From the NCBI RefSeq assembly GCF_028561565.1, contig NZ_JAQQTE010000001.1, positions 491,717 to 555,716 of the forward strand: a stretch of DNA of 64,000 nucleotides, read 5' to 3'. Under the pieces are notes generated by a model. That model ran no database searches, was not told the DNA's origin, and saw nothing but the letters and a program-made list of their open reading frames with translations. This document shows, piece after piece, positions 52,085 to 61,504 of this stretch. Both the position numbers and the translations under genes were made by a program. Every line of letters begins with the position of its first letter. Position 1 is the first letter of the stretch. Origin of the DNA: Gilvibacter sediminis. Its GTDB lineage: Bacteria > Bacteroidota > Bacteroidia > Flavobacteriales > Flavobacteriaceae.

Positions 52085-53782
52085 ATGCAATGGAACCTTA
52101 AAGAAATACCTCCTCAACAAAGTGTTGACCAACTTAGAGATGCCCTAGGCATTCCCGAGGTTGTCGCTACTTTATTGGTGCAACGGGGGATCACTTCTTT
52201 TGATGCTGCTAAGGAATTCTACAGACCTTCTTTGGATGCCCTGCACGATCCTTTGTCTATGTGTGATATGGACAAGGCGGTAGCTCGTATTGAAGCCGCA
52301 ATTGCCAATGAGGAATTGATCATGGTTTATGGCGATTACGATGTGGACGGCACCTGCAGCGTAGCTTTAATGGCTTCTTATTTGCTGAGTTATTACGACA
52401 GAGTTTCCACCTATATTCCAGACCGATATGCAGAGGGTTACGGCGTGTCTTTGCAGGGCATTGATTTTGCCAGTGATAATGGAGTTGGCCTTATCATCGC
52501 TTTAGATTGTGGTGTAAAAGCGATAGAACAAGTGGCCTACGCTAAAGAGCGTGAGATAGACTTTATTATTTGTGATCACCATTTACCAGGAGACCAACTT
52601 CCGGATGCTGTTGCTGTCTTGGATCCCAAGCGATCGGATTGCGATTATCCGTACAAAGAACTCTGCGGATGCGGGGTAGGTTTTAAGCTGATCCAAGCCT
52701 TAGCTGCTCAACGCAATTTGGGAATTGACTCTCTATTGCCCTATTTAGATTTGGTGGCAACAGCTATTGCGGCAGATATTGTACCTATGACAGGAGAGAA
52801 CCGGGTATTGGCGGCGCACGGTTTGCAGGTAGTCAATCAACGACCACGAGCGGGAATCAAAGCACTTTTAGCGCAGCGAGATAAAACCAGTTTTGACATT
52901 AGTGATCTGGTTTTTGTGGTTGCTCCGAGGATCAATGCTGCGGGTAGAATGAAGCACGGGGATTATGCGGTTGCCCTGCTCATGGCAGACTCTGTGGATT
53001 CTTGTTTGGGATTCGCGCAAGAGATCGAGGCCTTTAATACTTCAAGGCGTTCCACAGATGAACAGATCACCGCAGAAGCTTTGGCTAAAATATTGGATCA
53101 AAAAGAAGAAGATCGCGCCACTACAGTGGTATACGAGCCACATTGGCACAAAGGCGTAATTGGGATCGTAGCCTCTCGACTTATAGAAAACTACTACCGC
53201 CCCACATTGGTGATTACCAAATCTGGAGAGCAGCTGGCAGGTTCTGCCCGCTCCGTAAGTGGCTTTGATGTGTATCAAGCTTTAGACGCTTGTAAAGAAC
53301 ATATGATTCAATTCGGGGGTCATAAGTACGCTGCTGGCTTCACCTTAGACGAAGCTCAATATCCTGCGTTTAAGGCTGCTTTTGAAAAGGTGGTGGCGCA
53401 AACTTTGGACGAATCTTTAAAGACCCCTCAGCTCAGTGTTGACTTAGAGCTGAAACTAGAAGACATCACCCCAAAGTTCTACCGATTGATCAAACAGTTT
53501 GCTCCTTTTGGTCCCGGGAACCGTACGCCAGTCTTTGTAAGTAGAAATTTAAAAGACTCGGGTTGGGCCAAGCAGGTCGGATCGGATCAGTCTCATTTGA
53601 AATTCAAGGCTACCGATGGTCAATACAGCTTTGACGGCATTGGATTTGGATTGGGCAAAAAGCTTGACCTTCTTCAAGACAAACAGTCTTTTGATCTGGT
53701 TTATTCCTTAGATGAGAATCATTGGAACGGTAATGTGAGCCTGCAATTACGTGCTAAGGACCTTAAAAGTTCCGATTTATAA
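52085..53782 (+). CDS. recJ: Single-stranded-DNA-specific exonuclease RecJ
   Basis: 565-residue DHH-family 5'-3' exonuclease of the RecF recombination route. Motifs: VYGDYDVDGTCSVALM (motif I), ALDCGVKAI, ICDHHLPGDQLPDAVAVLDPKR (DHH), an DHHA1 domain with VVAPRINAAGRM, and the GGHKYAAGFTL (GGHxxAAG) C-terminal motif, followed by an OB-like end. Complete. Confidence 0.96.
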   Translation: MQWNLKEIPPQQSVDQLRDALGIPEVVATLLVQRGITSFDAAKEFYRPSLDALHDPLSMCDMDKAVARIEAAIANEELIMVYGDYDVDGTCSVALMASYLLSYYDRVSTYIPDRYAEGYGVSLQGIDFASDNGVGLIIALDCGVKAIEQVAYAKEREIDFIICDHHLPGDQLPDAVAVLDPKRSDCDYPYKELCGCGVGFKLIQALAAQRNLGIDSLLPYLDLVATAIAADIVPMTGENRVLAAHGLQVVNQRPRAGIKALLAQRDKTSFDISDLVFVVAPRINAAGRMKHGDYAVALLMADSVDSCLGFAQEIEAFNTSRRSTDEQITAEALAKILDQKEEDRATTVVYEPHWHKGVIGIVASRLIENYYRPTLVITKSGEQLAGSARSVSGFDVYQALDACKEHMIQFGGHKYAAGFTLDEAQYPAFKAAFEKVVAQTLDESLKTPQLSVDLELKLEDITPKFYRLIKQFAPFGPGNRTPVFVSRNLKDSGWAKQVGSDQSHLKFKATDGQYSFDGIGFGLGKKLDLLQDKQSFDLVYSLDENHWNGNVSLQLRAKDLKSSDL

Positions 53783-53861
53783 GGCGGTCTCGTAGAATTG
53801 TGTACTTTTATTCTTGGATGCGATACCCGGTATCGTTGCAACTAACGCAATTTTTAGGGGG

Positions 53862-54521
53862 ATGAAACAGATCATCATTTTTTTGTTGCTCATTATAGTG
53901 GGAATTATGGGCTACAACGCTTACAGTAAATACAAGAGGTTCAACCCGCCCGGGTCTGAATACCAAGCCAATAAACCCATCGATCTCAATTACTTTGATG
54001 CAAATGTAGTAACGGACTATTATAGAGCCGTTGCGCGACTAAATGGTTATGCAGCACAAATGTGGAGTTTTCACGGTATCGATGTAAGAGCCCCCAAAAA
54101 AGATAACGCGGCTACCCAAGAGGCTTTGGTAAAATATGAGGAGCTGATGGCCTCGGTAAAAGCCTTAGAGGCAAAGCTAGAAGAATCTGCTTCTCTTAAA
54201 GAACAAGGCTTGACCAATCAGCAAATAAAGTCCTTGGGTCAGAACGAGCCTAAGTCTGCAGAAGGTCAAAAAACTAAAAATCAGATGCTTTTAGACTGGT
54301 TAAGTCAAAGCCCGAAAGACTTTGATTTTGGTATGGGTGAACAAGGCCCCTTGGTGTTTGAATTGCAGGGCATTTTGATCAAAATGGGCTATGAGATGGA
54401 ACACGATGGTATCTTTAGAATTGCAACCTCAAGTGCTCTAGAGGCTTTTGAAACTAAAAATGGTTTTTATGCTGATGGCCGTATGGATCCCATTACCGCC
54501 TACGCGCTTTTGACTAACTAA
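53862..54521 (+). CDS. Peptidoglycan-binding-domain membrane protein
   Basis: 219 residues: one N-terminal membrane helix (about 3-20, IIIFLLLIIVGIMGYNAY), a linker with coiled-coil tendency (LMASVKALEAKLEESASLKEQGL), and a C-terminal peptidoglycan-binding (PG_binding_1) fold with LVFELQGILIKMGYEMEHDGIFRIATSSALEAFE, DGRMDPITAYALL. Likely anchored in the inner membrane facing the periplasm. ATG 53862 is chosen because 16 upstream codons lack signal features. It converges by 4 nt with lpxH. Confidence 0.85.
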   Translation: MKQIIIFLLLIIVGIMGYNAYSKYKRFNPPGSEYQANKPIDLNYFDANVVTDYYRAVARLNGYAAQMWSFHGIDVRAPKKDNAATQEALVKYEELMASVKALEAKLEESASLKEQGLTNQQIKSLGQNEPKSAEGQKTKNQMLLDWLSQSPKDFDFGMGEQGPLVFELQGILIKMGYEMEHDGIFRIATSSALEAFETKNGFYADGRMDPITAYALLTN

Positions 54522-55282
54522 GAATCAGCCTCAAAAGTCTTTAAAGAAAAGGACTCGCCGTCAAATTCACCATAAGTATAATGGTTGATCCAATCACCCA
54601 GATTGATATACCTTGAGTGATCACCCACCTGAATTTCCATAGGGAGGTGTCTGTGACCAAAGATGAGGTAATCGTAATGTTTGGTTTCCAGTTTGCGCTT
54701 GCAGTATTGTACTAACCATTCCTCGTCTTCTCCCAGGAACTTCTTGTCTTCGTCTCCAGAGATGAGTTTATTCTTCACAGATAAATACTGAGCGATCCGC
54801 ATGCCTATGTCTGGATGTAGCCATCTAAACAACCAGTTGAAAAACGGATTGGTGAAGACTTTCTTCATGCGTTTGTAACCCTTGTCACCAGGGCCCTTGC
54901 CGTCTCCATGTCCTAAAAGGAACTTCTTCCCGTTGAATTCAAACTCCTCATTATCTCTGTAAGTTGGAATGTTTAATTCATCCTCAAAATAGGATTTCAT
55001 CCAAAGGTCGTGATTGCCCACAAAGAAGTAAATGGGTATGCCGCTATCGCGAATCTCGGCCAACTTGCCAAGCACACGAACAAAGCCTTTTGGCACGACG
55101 GTCTTATATTCAAAATAGAAATCAAAGAGATCTCCGAGCAAGAAAATTGCGGCAGCATCTTGTTTTACATCATCCAACCAACGCACAAATTTCTTTTCGC
55201 GAGGCATACTCTGCTCAGGCGTTGGAGCGCCTAAGTGGTTGTCACTGGCAAAGTAGATTTTCTTTCCTGCAGGAATTTGCAT
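54518..55282 (-). CDS. lpxH: UDP-2,3-diacylglucosamine diphosphatase (LpxH-like)
   Basis: 254-residue calcineurin-like phosphoesterase that hydrolyses UDP-2,3-diacylglucosamine in lipid A synthesis. Metal-site motifs: IYFASDNHLGAP, LLGDLFDFYFEYK, FVGNHDLWM, LLGHGDGKG and IFGHRHLPMEIQ. The DNH and GDLFD pattern and length support LpxH over other phosphoesterases. Confidence 0.9.
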   Translation of the reverse strand: MQIPAGKKIYFASDNHLGAPTPEQSMPREKKFVRWLDDVKQDAAAIFLLGDLFDFYFEYKTVVPKGFVRVLGKLAEIRDSGIPIYFFVGNHDLWMKSYFEDELNIPTYRDNEEFEFNGKKFLLGHGDGKGPGDKGYKRMKKVFTNPFFNWLFRWLHPDIGMRIAQYLSVKNKLISGDEDKKFLGEDEEWLVQYCKRKLETKHYDYLIFGHRHLPMEIQVGDHSRYINLGDWINHYTYGEFDGESFSLKTFEADS

Positions 55283-55306
55283 GGGTTAAAGATAGTAAAT
55301 GCGCTT

Positions 55307-55756
55307 CTAGTTCTCAGAAGCAAACCATTCCGCAAAGCTGGTTGCGGTCTCTTGAAGTTTTAAGGAATGTAATTTGATGTCTTTTGGCAGGCGTTTCGCG
55401 ATCTTTTCTGCAAAGTCAATCACCATCATTTCACTGGTGGGTTGATAGTCTACCAAGAGCACATTGTGCCCGCGATCTTGCAGCTCTTTGGCCAGCTCAA
55501 CATGCGGGGTGTTCTTATTAAAAACCGTGGCGTGATCAAAGACCTCAACGATCTCCTCTTTTACGATCTTTTTTAGATCTCCAAAATCGATTACCATCCC
55601 GTGTTTGACGTGATTTGGATCGGTAATGGGTTGTCCAATCACAGTCACATAAAGGTTGTAGCTGTGCCCGTGTACATTACGGCATTTACCGTCATAACCC
55701 CAAAGGGCATGTCCTGTTTCAAAAGAGAATTGTTTGGTGATTCTGATGTTGCTCAT
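55307..55756 (-). CDS. queD: 6-carboxytetrahydropterin synthase / PTPS family
   Basis: 149-residue enzyme of the T-fold family. The zinc site is seen as FETGHALWGYDGKCRNVHGHSYNLYV (Cys plus HxH), and the PTSEMMVIDFAEKIAKRL and the His in EVFDHATVFN lie at the usual places. QueD makes carboxytetrahydropterin for queuosine; PTPS-like roles in pterin synthesis are also possible. No other queuosine gene is adjacent. Confidence 0.88.
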   Translation of the reverse strand: MSNIRITKQFSFETGHALWGYDGKCRNVHGHSYNLYVTVIGQPITDPNHVKHGMVIDFGDLKKIVKEEIVEVFDHATVFNKNTPHVELAKELQDRGHNVLLVDYQPTSEMMVIDFAEKIAKRLPKDIKLHSLKLQETATSFAEWFASEN

Positions 55757-55913
55757 AAGTCCGCTCCACTAAGAGCAGCAAAAGTACTAAAGAACAGCCA
55801 AATATTCTTTTTAGAAGCTCAGAAAGACATTTCAGCAGAAAGACTTGGAGAATATCTGAAGAAATAAAGATATTGAGGCTTCAAAATACAATCCGATCAA
55901 AATTCCTCCTCAC

Positions 55914-57800
55914 ATTAGACTCTTAGCTTTTATTTTATGGCTTCCGTTGCAGGCCATTTCCAGTGATCTAAATTACTGGGATAAGGCTCCCGAACAAATC
56001 GAAAGTTATACTCAGCAAGACACCTTGCGACTCAAACTAATTTATGGAATGATGCAGTATAACAATATGCGCAACATCCAAGCCAATGAGGCACTCTTAG
56101 AAGAAGCTGAGCAAATCACCGAGCAATTCGCAATGCCTAAATACCAGATCAAACTCTTGATCAATCAAGGGGAGCAATTGACCTTGGCCGGGGATTATAA
56201 AAATGCGATGATCAAGCTTTTGGAGGCCTTGGAAATGCTGGAAGAACATCCAAACACAGAAGATTTTGTCCATTTGCAAATAGCTCGGACCGAGGTTTTA
56301 AGAGAGCAAAAGATCTATGAAAAAGCTCTGGAGGAAATGCAGCGCGCCTTGGCGGTTTTAGATCCAGAAAGGCACCACTTTTTATTGGGATGGGCCAATA
56401 TGCAGTTTGCCAATATTTATACTAACCTTTATGAAGATCCTCGGTACATAAAGGCCGAGCAGCACTTGGATGAGGCCGAAAAGTTCTTTTCTGTTGCAAA
56501 ATCACAGACAGGGTTAGGACTGGTAGCCGTAAAGCGGGCACGCTATTTCAAAAACACGCTTTTTTCTAAATCCAATGCCGCAAAGGATCGCGAAGGGGTT
56601 TACAACCGTGTTTTGAACCTGGCGGATGAGTCTATGAACTATTATGAGCCGCTTTCTCAGAGTGCCAATATCGCTTATGCAGAATACACCAAAGCCACTG
56701 CAGCATCCATAATGGGGCTTCATGAGAATTCAATTCCATTTTACAAAGCTGCTTTGAAGAGCTATCAAAAATCTGAGAATTTATTTTTTCTCATGAAGAT
56801 CCACCAACATCTTTTTGTAGCCTATTCGATCTTGGGTAATCAGCAGCAGGCCATGACAGAGAATCGGAAATTTGTGAAGCTCAAGGACAGTATTTTCGGG
56901 ATGGAAAAGCGACAGCTCATCGCAGAGGCTGAGACCAAATTCGAGACCGAAAGGATTCAATCAGCCAAAGAAAAGGCAGAGATCGAAAGCAAACGCAATC
57001 GCAATTATTTAATTGGTTTAGGAGTGATGTCCTTGCTGTTACTAAGCTCAGGGATCTTCTATATTGGGCGAAGTCGGGCTCAGAAAAAAGCAGAACTCAT
57101 TGCTCTAGAACTCGGAGAGACACAAAAGCGCTTGGCCTTAGAAAAACAGTATCGTGATAGTGAGCTCAAAGCTCTAAAAGCACAGATGAATCCGCATTTT
57201 ATCTTCAATGCGCTCAACTCTATTCAGGAATATATCATCCTCAATGAGAAGGAGTTGGCCGGAGATTATCTGGGTAAATTCGCCGATCTGATGCGCAAGT
57301 ATCTCAACTACAGTGACGCTGGTTTTATCAGCCTACAAGAAGAAGTAGACACCTTAGAAATGTATTTGGAATTGGAAGCCATTCGTTTTGAAGACTCTTT
57401 GAGTTACCGCGTTGAAATAGACCCGGAGCTCCCGGATGAATTCGTCAAGATCCCAACCATGCTCATCCAGCCCTATGTGGAGAATGCCATAAAGCACGGC
57501 TTGTTGCACAAAAAGCAAGACCGTCAGCTCAAAGTTGAATTTGCGATGGAAGATGCAAAGACCGTGCGCTGCATAATTGAAGACAATGGTGTGGGAAGAG
57601 CTCGGGTAAAAGAGATCCAACAGCAAACCCAAAACAAGCGAAAAGGCTTTGCCACCAAGGCAACGCAGTCTCGATTGGAACTGCTGAATTACCAAAAATC
57701 TCAAAAGATCGGGGTGGAGACCATTGACCTTTTTGATAAAGAAGGAATCGCCTGCGGAACCCGAGTTGTATTGTCCATTCCTATTAAAAAAGAATTGTGA
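55914..57800 (+). CDS. LytS-type sensor histidine kinase with apparent ATT start
   Basis: 628 residues if translation starts at ATT 55914 (MRLLAFILWLPLQA, a textbook signal peptide). The first ATG/GTG/TTG in frame is TTG 55947, which falls after the hydrophobic core; an in-frame TGA closes the frame at 55857. The mature part has TPR-like helical repeats (about 10-330), a membrane helix (about 360-380), a linking coiled coil and the His_kinase domain (phospho-acceptor His in MNPHFIFNALNSIQEY) with HATPase signature QPYVENAIKHGLLHK and DNGVGR. It precedes and overlaps a LytTR regulator. Confidence 0.85.
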   Translation: MRLLAFILWLPLQAISSDLNYWDKAPEQIESYTQQDTLRLKLIYGMMQYNNMRNIQANEALLEEAEQITEQFAMPKYQIKLLINQGEQLTLAGDYKNAMIKLLEALEMLEEHPNTEDFVHLQIARTEVLREQKIYEKALEEMQRALAVLDPERHHFLLGWANMQFANIYTNLYEDPRYIKAEQHLDEAEKFFSVAKSQTGLGLVAVKRARYFKNTLFSKSNAAKDREGVYNRVLNLADESMNYYEPLSQSANIAYAEYTKATAASIMGLHENSIPFYKAALKSYQKSENLFFLMKIHQHLFVAYSILGNQQQAMTENRKFVKLKDSIFGMEKRQLIAEAETKFETERIQSAKEKAEIESKRNRNYLIGLGVMSLLLLSSGIFYIGRSRAQKKAELIALELGETQKRLALEKQYRDSELKALKAQMNPHFIFNALNSIQEYIILNEKELAGDYLGKFADLMRKYLNYSDAGFISLQEEVDTLEMYLELEAIRFEDSLSYRVEIDPELPDEFVKIPTMLIQPYVENAIKHGLLHKKQDRQLKVEFAMEDAKTVRCIIEDNGVGRARVKEIQQQTQNKRKGFATKATQSRLELLNYQKSQKIGVETIDLFDKEGIACGTRVVLSIPIKKEL

Positions 57801-58546
57801 TGAAGTGTATCATCATTGATGACGAACCCAAAGCGCGACGCCTATTGCGTATTCTTGTTGAAGAGAATTGTCCTAAGATCACTGAGATTTTGGAGGCAGG
57901 AGACTTGTTGTCTGGTGTTGAGATAATCAAAGAACAGGAACCCAGTATTGTCTTTCTGGATATTGAAATGCCGGAACATTCTGGTTTGGAGATCTTGGAA
58001 TTCATAGAGAAAGATGTGGTCAATTTTGAGATCATTTTCACCACAGCCTACAGTGAATACGCCATTGAAGCTTTTCAATTGGCCGCGGTAGATTATTTGC
58101 TCAAACCAGTAAGGCCTGCTCAGGTAAAACAAGCCGTTGAAAAAGCGGTGAACCTATTAGGCAAGTCTCAGATCAATGAGAAGCTGGAGTCTTTGAGAAG
58201 CACTTTACTTAAAGGAGAATTCAATAAGATCGCTTTGCCAGTCAGTGATGGAGTCCAATTTGTTCCCATAGATGAGATCATCCTTTTAAAGGCTGAAGGC
58301 ATGTATACTACTTTTTACACCCAAGCAGGTGAGTTGGTGGTGAGCAAACCGCTCAAGAACTTTGTACCAACCCTACAGGAGAAAAGCAATTTCTATCGTC
58401 CACATCGTTCGTATTTGATCAATCTCAAGTACATCAAACAGTACGTAAAAAGTGATGGTGGTTATATTGTTATGGACAATGACCAGCAGGTTTCCATAAG
58501 CAGAGACAAGCGGGATGAGTTCTTTGCTTTTATCAGTAATCTGTAG
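57800..58546 (+). CDS. LytTR-family response regulator
   Basis: 248 residues: a receiver domain with acidic pocket IIIDDEPKARR, phospho-acceptor Asp in SIVFLDIEMPEHSG, and Lys in YLLKPVRPAQV, then a LytTR DNA-binding domain (about 145-245, LLKAEGMYTTFYT and FYRPHRSYLINLKYIKQY). It shares a base with the kinase stop (TGATG). The pair should act as one signalling unit; target promoters are not evident nearby. Confidence 0.94.
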   Translation: MKCIIIDDEPKARRLLRILVEENCPKITEILEAGDLLSGVEIIKEQEPSIVFLDIEMPEHSGLEILEFIEKDVVNFEIIFTTAYSEYAIEAFQLAAVDYLLKPVRPAQVKQAVEKAVNLLGKSQINEKLESLRSTLLKGEFNKIALPVSDGVQFVPIDEIILLKAEGMYTTFYTQAGELVVSKPLKNFVPTLQEKSNFYRPHRSYLINLKYIKQYVKSDGGYIVMDNDQQVSISRDKRDEFFAFISNL

Positions 58547-58657
58547 GTTTCTTTAGGCTGATGGGATTCAGCAATTCAAATTGACATTTCAGCAATTCGC
58601 GACCGCTTAAGGGCTTGATTAGGGCTAGCTTAGCTTCCATAATCAAACCGTCACACG

Positions 58658-60136
58658 ATGAAACTAATCAAAAATTTAATGCTCCTTTTTGCCATCAGCT
58701 TTTTTGTGGTAGGCTGTGAGCAAGAACTATTACAAGAAGAAGTATCCTCTGAAGAAACCGCTACAACCGTTCGCGGCAAAGCTGCTGATGCCTTTATCCG
58801 CAGAGGAAAACTCAAGCAACGCCCCCGCTTTGGCTACAAAGTAGTCACTGTTGTTGCAGACATCAATGACCTTGTACAACGCATTGATGGAGAGGTATTC
58901 AGCACCAATGAATTTATCCCTACAATTGACATTTATTCTGCAGAGGCCACTGCCTTTGACGGAGAAGATAAAAAGTTTATCTTTAATGGTTTAGACTTTG
59001 AAAATGGAAGTCCGAACGGCTGGCCAATCAAGCAAAAGATCAGTTTTTATGATATGGAAGATCAACAAGTTGGGACTCCACAAGAACTTTGGTTAACGCC
59101 TCAAGACGATGATGGAGTAGATATTTTGTCCGTTAAGATCAAGCAAAATGGCCCAAGAGGAGCTTATAAGATCAAAACTAAGATCCAAGCTGTTGACAGC
59201 ACAGATTCTTCTACTGTCACTTATTATTTCACAGCCATTAGCGAAGATGGAATGTTAGAGAAAGACAAGACCGTTGGTTACGAACCATCGGATCGCGTTT
59301 ACAGTTTTAAGGAAGTTACTGGACTCTCAGCAGAGACAGAATCTATTGAATATAACGATGGTGAGGACCTTCGTAGTAAGATCAATCCAGAGACCAATTC
59401 TGTTGGAGTTATTGTTGAGGTAAGAAACGAGCTTGGACAAATCATGGATGACGACCTTTTTGTAGTCAATATTGAAAACACGGCTCCGGAGGGCATTCAG
59501 ATCAAAAACACCAAGCACAGAGTTCGCACCAACGGCAACAGCGTTATTCGCGTGAAGCTAGAAGGTACTGACGTGGAACAAGCCAGCTATGTGGAATGGC
59601 CAGAACTAGATGGTGGAGGTCGCGTGAAATTGAACGCAACCGGGGAGTTAGACTTTGAATTCGTATCAGATCCTCAGCCTATAGAAAATGTAAGTATTGG
59701 AGATTTCTATCAAGTTCCATTGAGCGTTTTCAATGAAGGTGGAGAAGTTATTGCCGTTCTGGAAGCAGAATTCAATGTAACAGGGCCAACACCTACGGAC
59801 CCAGTCACTTTTGGAACTCTAGCTATTCAAAGCATGGCTGGAGGCGATGCTTATGAAATGAGCATTTCCGCACTAACTATTGGAGATGCTGATGCGAACC
59901 CAATCGAGTTCATGACAGTGATCTTTGAAGAACCTTTTGAAGGGCCTGCCCCTCTAGAAACAGAGGTAAATTTGTCTTTTATGGGGATAGATGGCGATTT
60001 ACCTACCTACGGTCGTGGCGACATTGTATTTGAAGCCGCACCTATAGGTTTTCCTTATCCGGTTAAGATCCTTGCCTTTGATGTGGAAGGCAACGTAATA
60101 GCGGAAACAACACAGGAAGTTGTGATAGAAGAGTAG
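58658..60136 (+). CDS. Large lipoprotein, unknown function
   Basis: 492 residues with a lipobox (FFVVGCEQE), an acidic N-terminal stretch (EELLQEEVSSEETATTVR) and several Ig/fibronectin-like beta-sandwich segments (for example EVRNELGQIMDDDLFVVNIENTA; SVFNEGGEVIAVLEAEFNVTGPTP). No catalytic or sorting motif was seen. It lies directly after the LytS/LytTR pair with a 111-bp gap, so it could be a target of that regulator; this is only positional inference. It ends at a terminator shared with the MATE gene. Confidence 0.75.
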   Translation: MKLIKNLMLLFAISFFVVGCEQELLQEEVSSEETATTVRGKAADAFIRRGKLKQRPRFGYKVVTVVADINDLVQRIDGEVFSTNEFIPTIDIYSAEATAFDGEDKKFIFNGLDFENGSPNGWPIKQKISFYDMEDQQVGTPQELWLTPQDDDGVDILSVKIKQNGPRGAYKIKTKIQAVDSTDSSTVTYYFTAISEDGMLEKDKTVGYEPSDRVYSFKEVTGLSAETESIEYNDGEDLRSKINPETNSVGVIVEVRNELGQIMDDDLFVVNIENTAPEGIQIKNTKHRVRTNGNSVIRVKLEGTDVEQASYVEWPELDGGGRVKLNATGELDFEFVSDPQPIENVSIGDFYQVPLSVFNEGGEVIAVLEAEFNVTGPTPTDPVTFGTLAIQSMAGGDAYEMSISALTIGDADANPIEFMTVIFEEPFEGPAPLETEVNLSFMGIDGDLPTYGRGDIVFEAAPIGFPYPVKILAFDVEGNVIAETTQEVVIEE

Positions 60137-60151
60137 CTCTTCAATGTTCTA

Positions 60152-60175
60152 AGCCTCGGTCTTTGGATCGGGGCT
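60152..60175. terminator. Terminator between the lipoprotein and MATE genes
   Basis: AGCCTCGGTC/GATCGGGGCT stem (two G-T pairs), TTTG loop, in the convergent gap. Confidence 0.75.
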
Positions 60176-61504
60176 TTATTTTTTGGCCAAGACGTAGTAC
60201 TTATTTTTATACTTGACAATCAAGGCCAAGGCGCGATAAAGGATCCAAACCAGCAGCGCATACCAGATCCCATCCATCTGCAGATCAAAATACTTACTGA
60301 TGAATAGCGTCGGGATGAAACCTAAAATCGTGGAGCCGAGTAATACGTTACGCAAGTATTTCATCTCACCCAAACCTTTAAAGACCGCATCTAAAGTAAA
60401 AGCCATAGCACTAATCGGCATCGACACTAAAACATACCAAAAGATATCGTTGTATACAGCGAGCACTTCGGGTTCTTTATTGAATAATACCCCCAACGGC
60501 GTGTAGAAAATGATACCAACGGTGATGAGGATTGCACTGACCACCAAGTTGTAACCGCAGACCTTTTTGGTGAGTGACCACAAACCTTTATAATCTTGTC
60601 CTCCTAGCAAACGCCCGCCAAGTATATTCCCAGCCGCACCGTATCCGTCTAAGAAAAAGGCCGCAAAAAGCCAGAGGTTTATGGCAATGGTATATCCCGC
60701 AATTTCATTATCCCCGAGAGAAGTAGCCTCTCTAACGGCCAAGATCAAAGCGGCGTTCAAGGCTAAAGAGCGCACCACCAAGTTCCCCCACATACTCACC
60801 AAACGCTTGACTTCTGGGTGGAGGGTTTTTTTAAAGCGGAGTGAAACTTTGGTTTTTGTTTTGAGCAAAACCGTAACTAAAATGGCCATCACAGCCTGAG
60901 CGATCAAACTGGCCCAAGCAGCGCCTTTAATGTTCATGGGGTCGATAAGTCCTTCTACACCATAGACCAAGGCAAAGTCTAGAATGATGTTAACCACCAC
61001 GCCCGTTGTGGCCACAATCATCGGCCAAAAGGTGTTTTGCAGGCCTCTAAAAATCCCAAAGATGGCAAAGGTGTATAGCGTTAGCGGGAAGCCCCAAACA
61101 CGAATGTTGTAATAGTCCACACTGTAATCCAGTATGCGTCCGTCTGCCTCCATTAGAATGAATATCTGACGGGAAAAGAAATAGGTTGAGGCCAAAATGA
61201 TCAGGCTTGTCAGCACATTGAAAAAAACTGCTTGTGCCGGGAAGCTGCGGAGTTTTTCCAAATTCCCTGCTCCTAAATTTTGACTGATTATCGCTGTGAT
61301 TGCGGACCGTGACTGCCCAAGCACCCAAATAAAGGTAGAGAGCAGTGTCCCCACAATTCCAGCCGCTGCCAGGGATTCTTTTCCAAACTCCGGTATATTC
61401 CCAACTACGGCCGTATCTGTAAGAGATAACACCGGTTCTGCAATACCAGAAATAATTGCTGGAATCGCCAGTTGCTGAATCCTTTTAAACGAGATATCAA
61501 CCAA
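60176..61504 (-). CDS. MATE-family efflux protein
   Basis: 442 residues with twelve membrane helices in two halves. The N-terminal motif IQQLAIPAIISGIAEPVLSLTDTAVVGNI is typical of the DinF-type MATE branch, as is GILFNKEPEVLAVYND in the second half. Exports drugs or cationic compounds in exchange for Na+ or H+. The start overlaps by 8 nt the acetyltransferase gene. Confidence 0.92.
   Translation of the reverse strand: MVDISFKRIQQLAIPAIISGIAEPVLSLTDTAVVGNIPEFGKESLAAAGIVGTLLSTFIWVLGQSRSAITAIISQNLGAGNLEKLRSFPAQAVFFNVLTSLIILASTYFFSRQIFILMEADGRILDYSVDYYNIRVWGFPLTLYTFAIFGIFRGLQNTFWPMIVATTGVVVNIILDFALVYGVEGLIDPMNIKGAAWASLIAQAVMAILVTVLLKTKTKVSLRFKKTLHPEVKRLVSMWGNLVVRSLALNAALILAVREATSLGDNEIAGYTIAINLWLFAAFFLDGYGAAGNILGGRLLGGQDYKGLWSLTKKVCGYNLVVSAILITVGIIFYTPLGVLFNKEPEVLAVYNDIFWYVLVSMPISAMAFTLDAVFKGLGEMKYLRNVLLGSTILGFIPTLFISKYFDLQMDGIWYALLVWILYRALALIVKYKNKYYVLAKK

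Noticed and set aside
55600-55870. Plus-strand frame opposite queD, ending just before the kinase
   Set aside because: Antisense to a conserved gene with zinc-site motifs; it only reflects the composition of queD.
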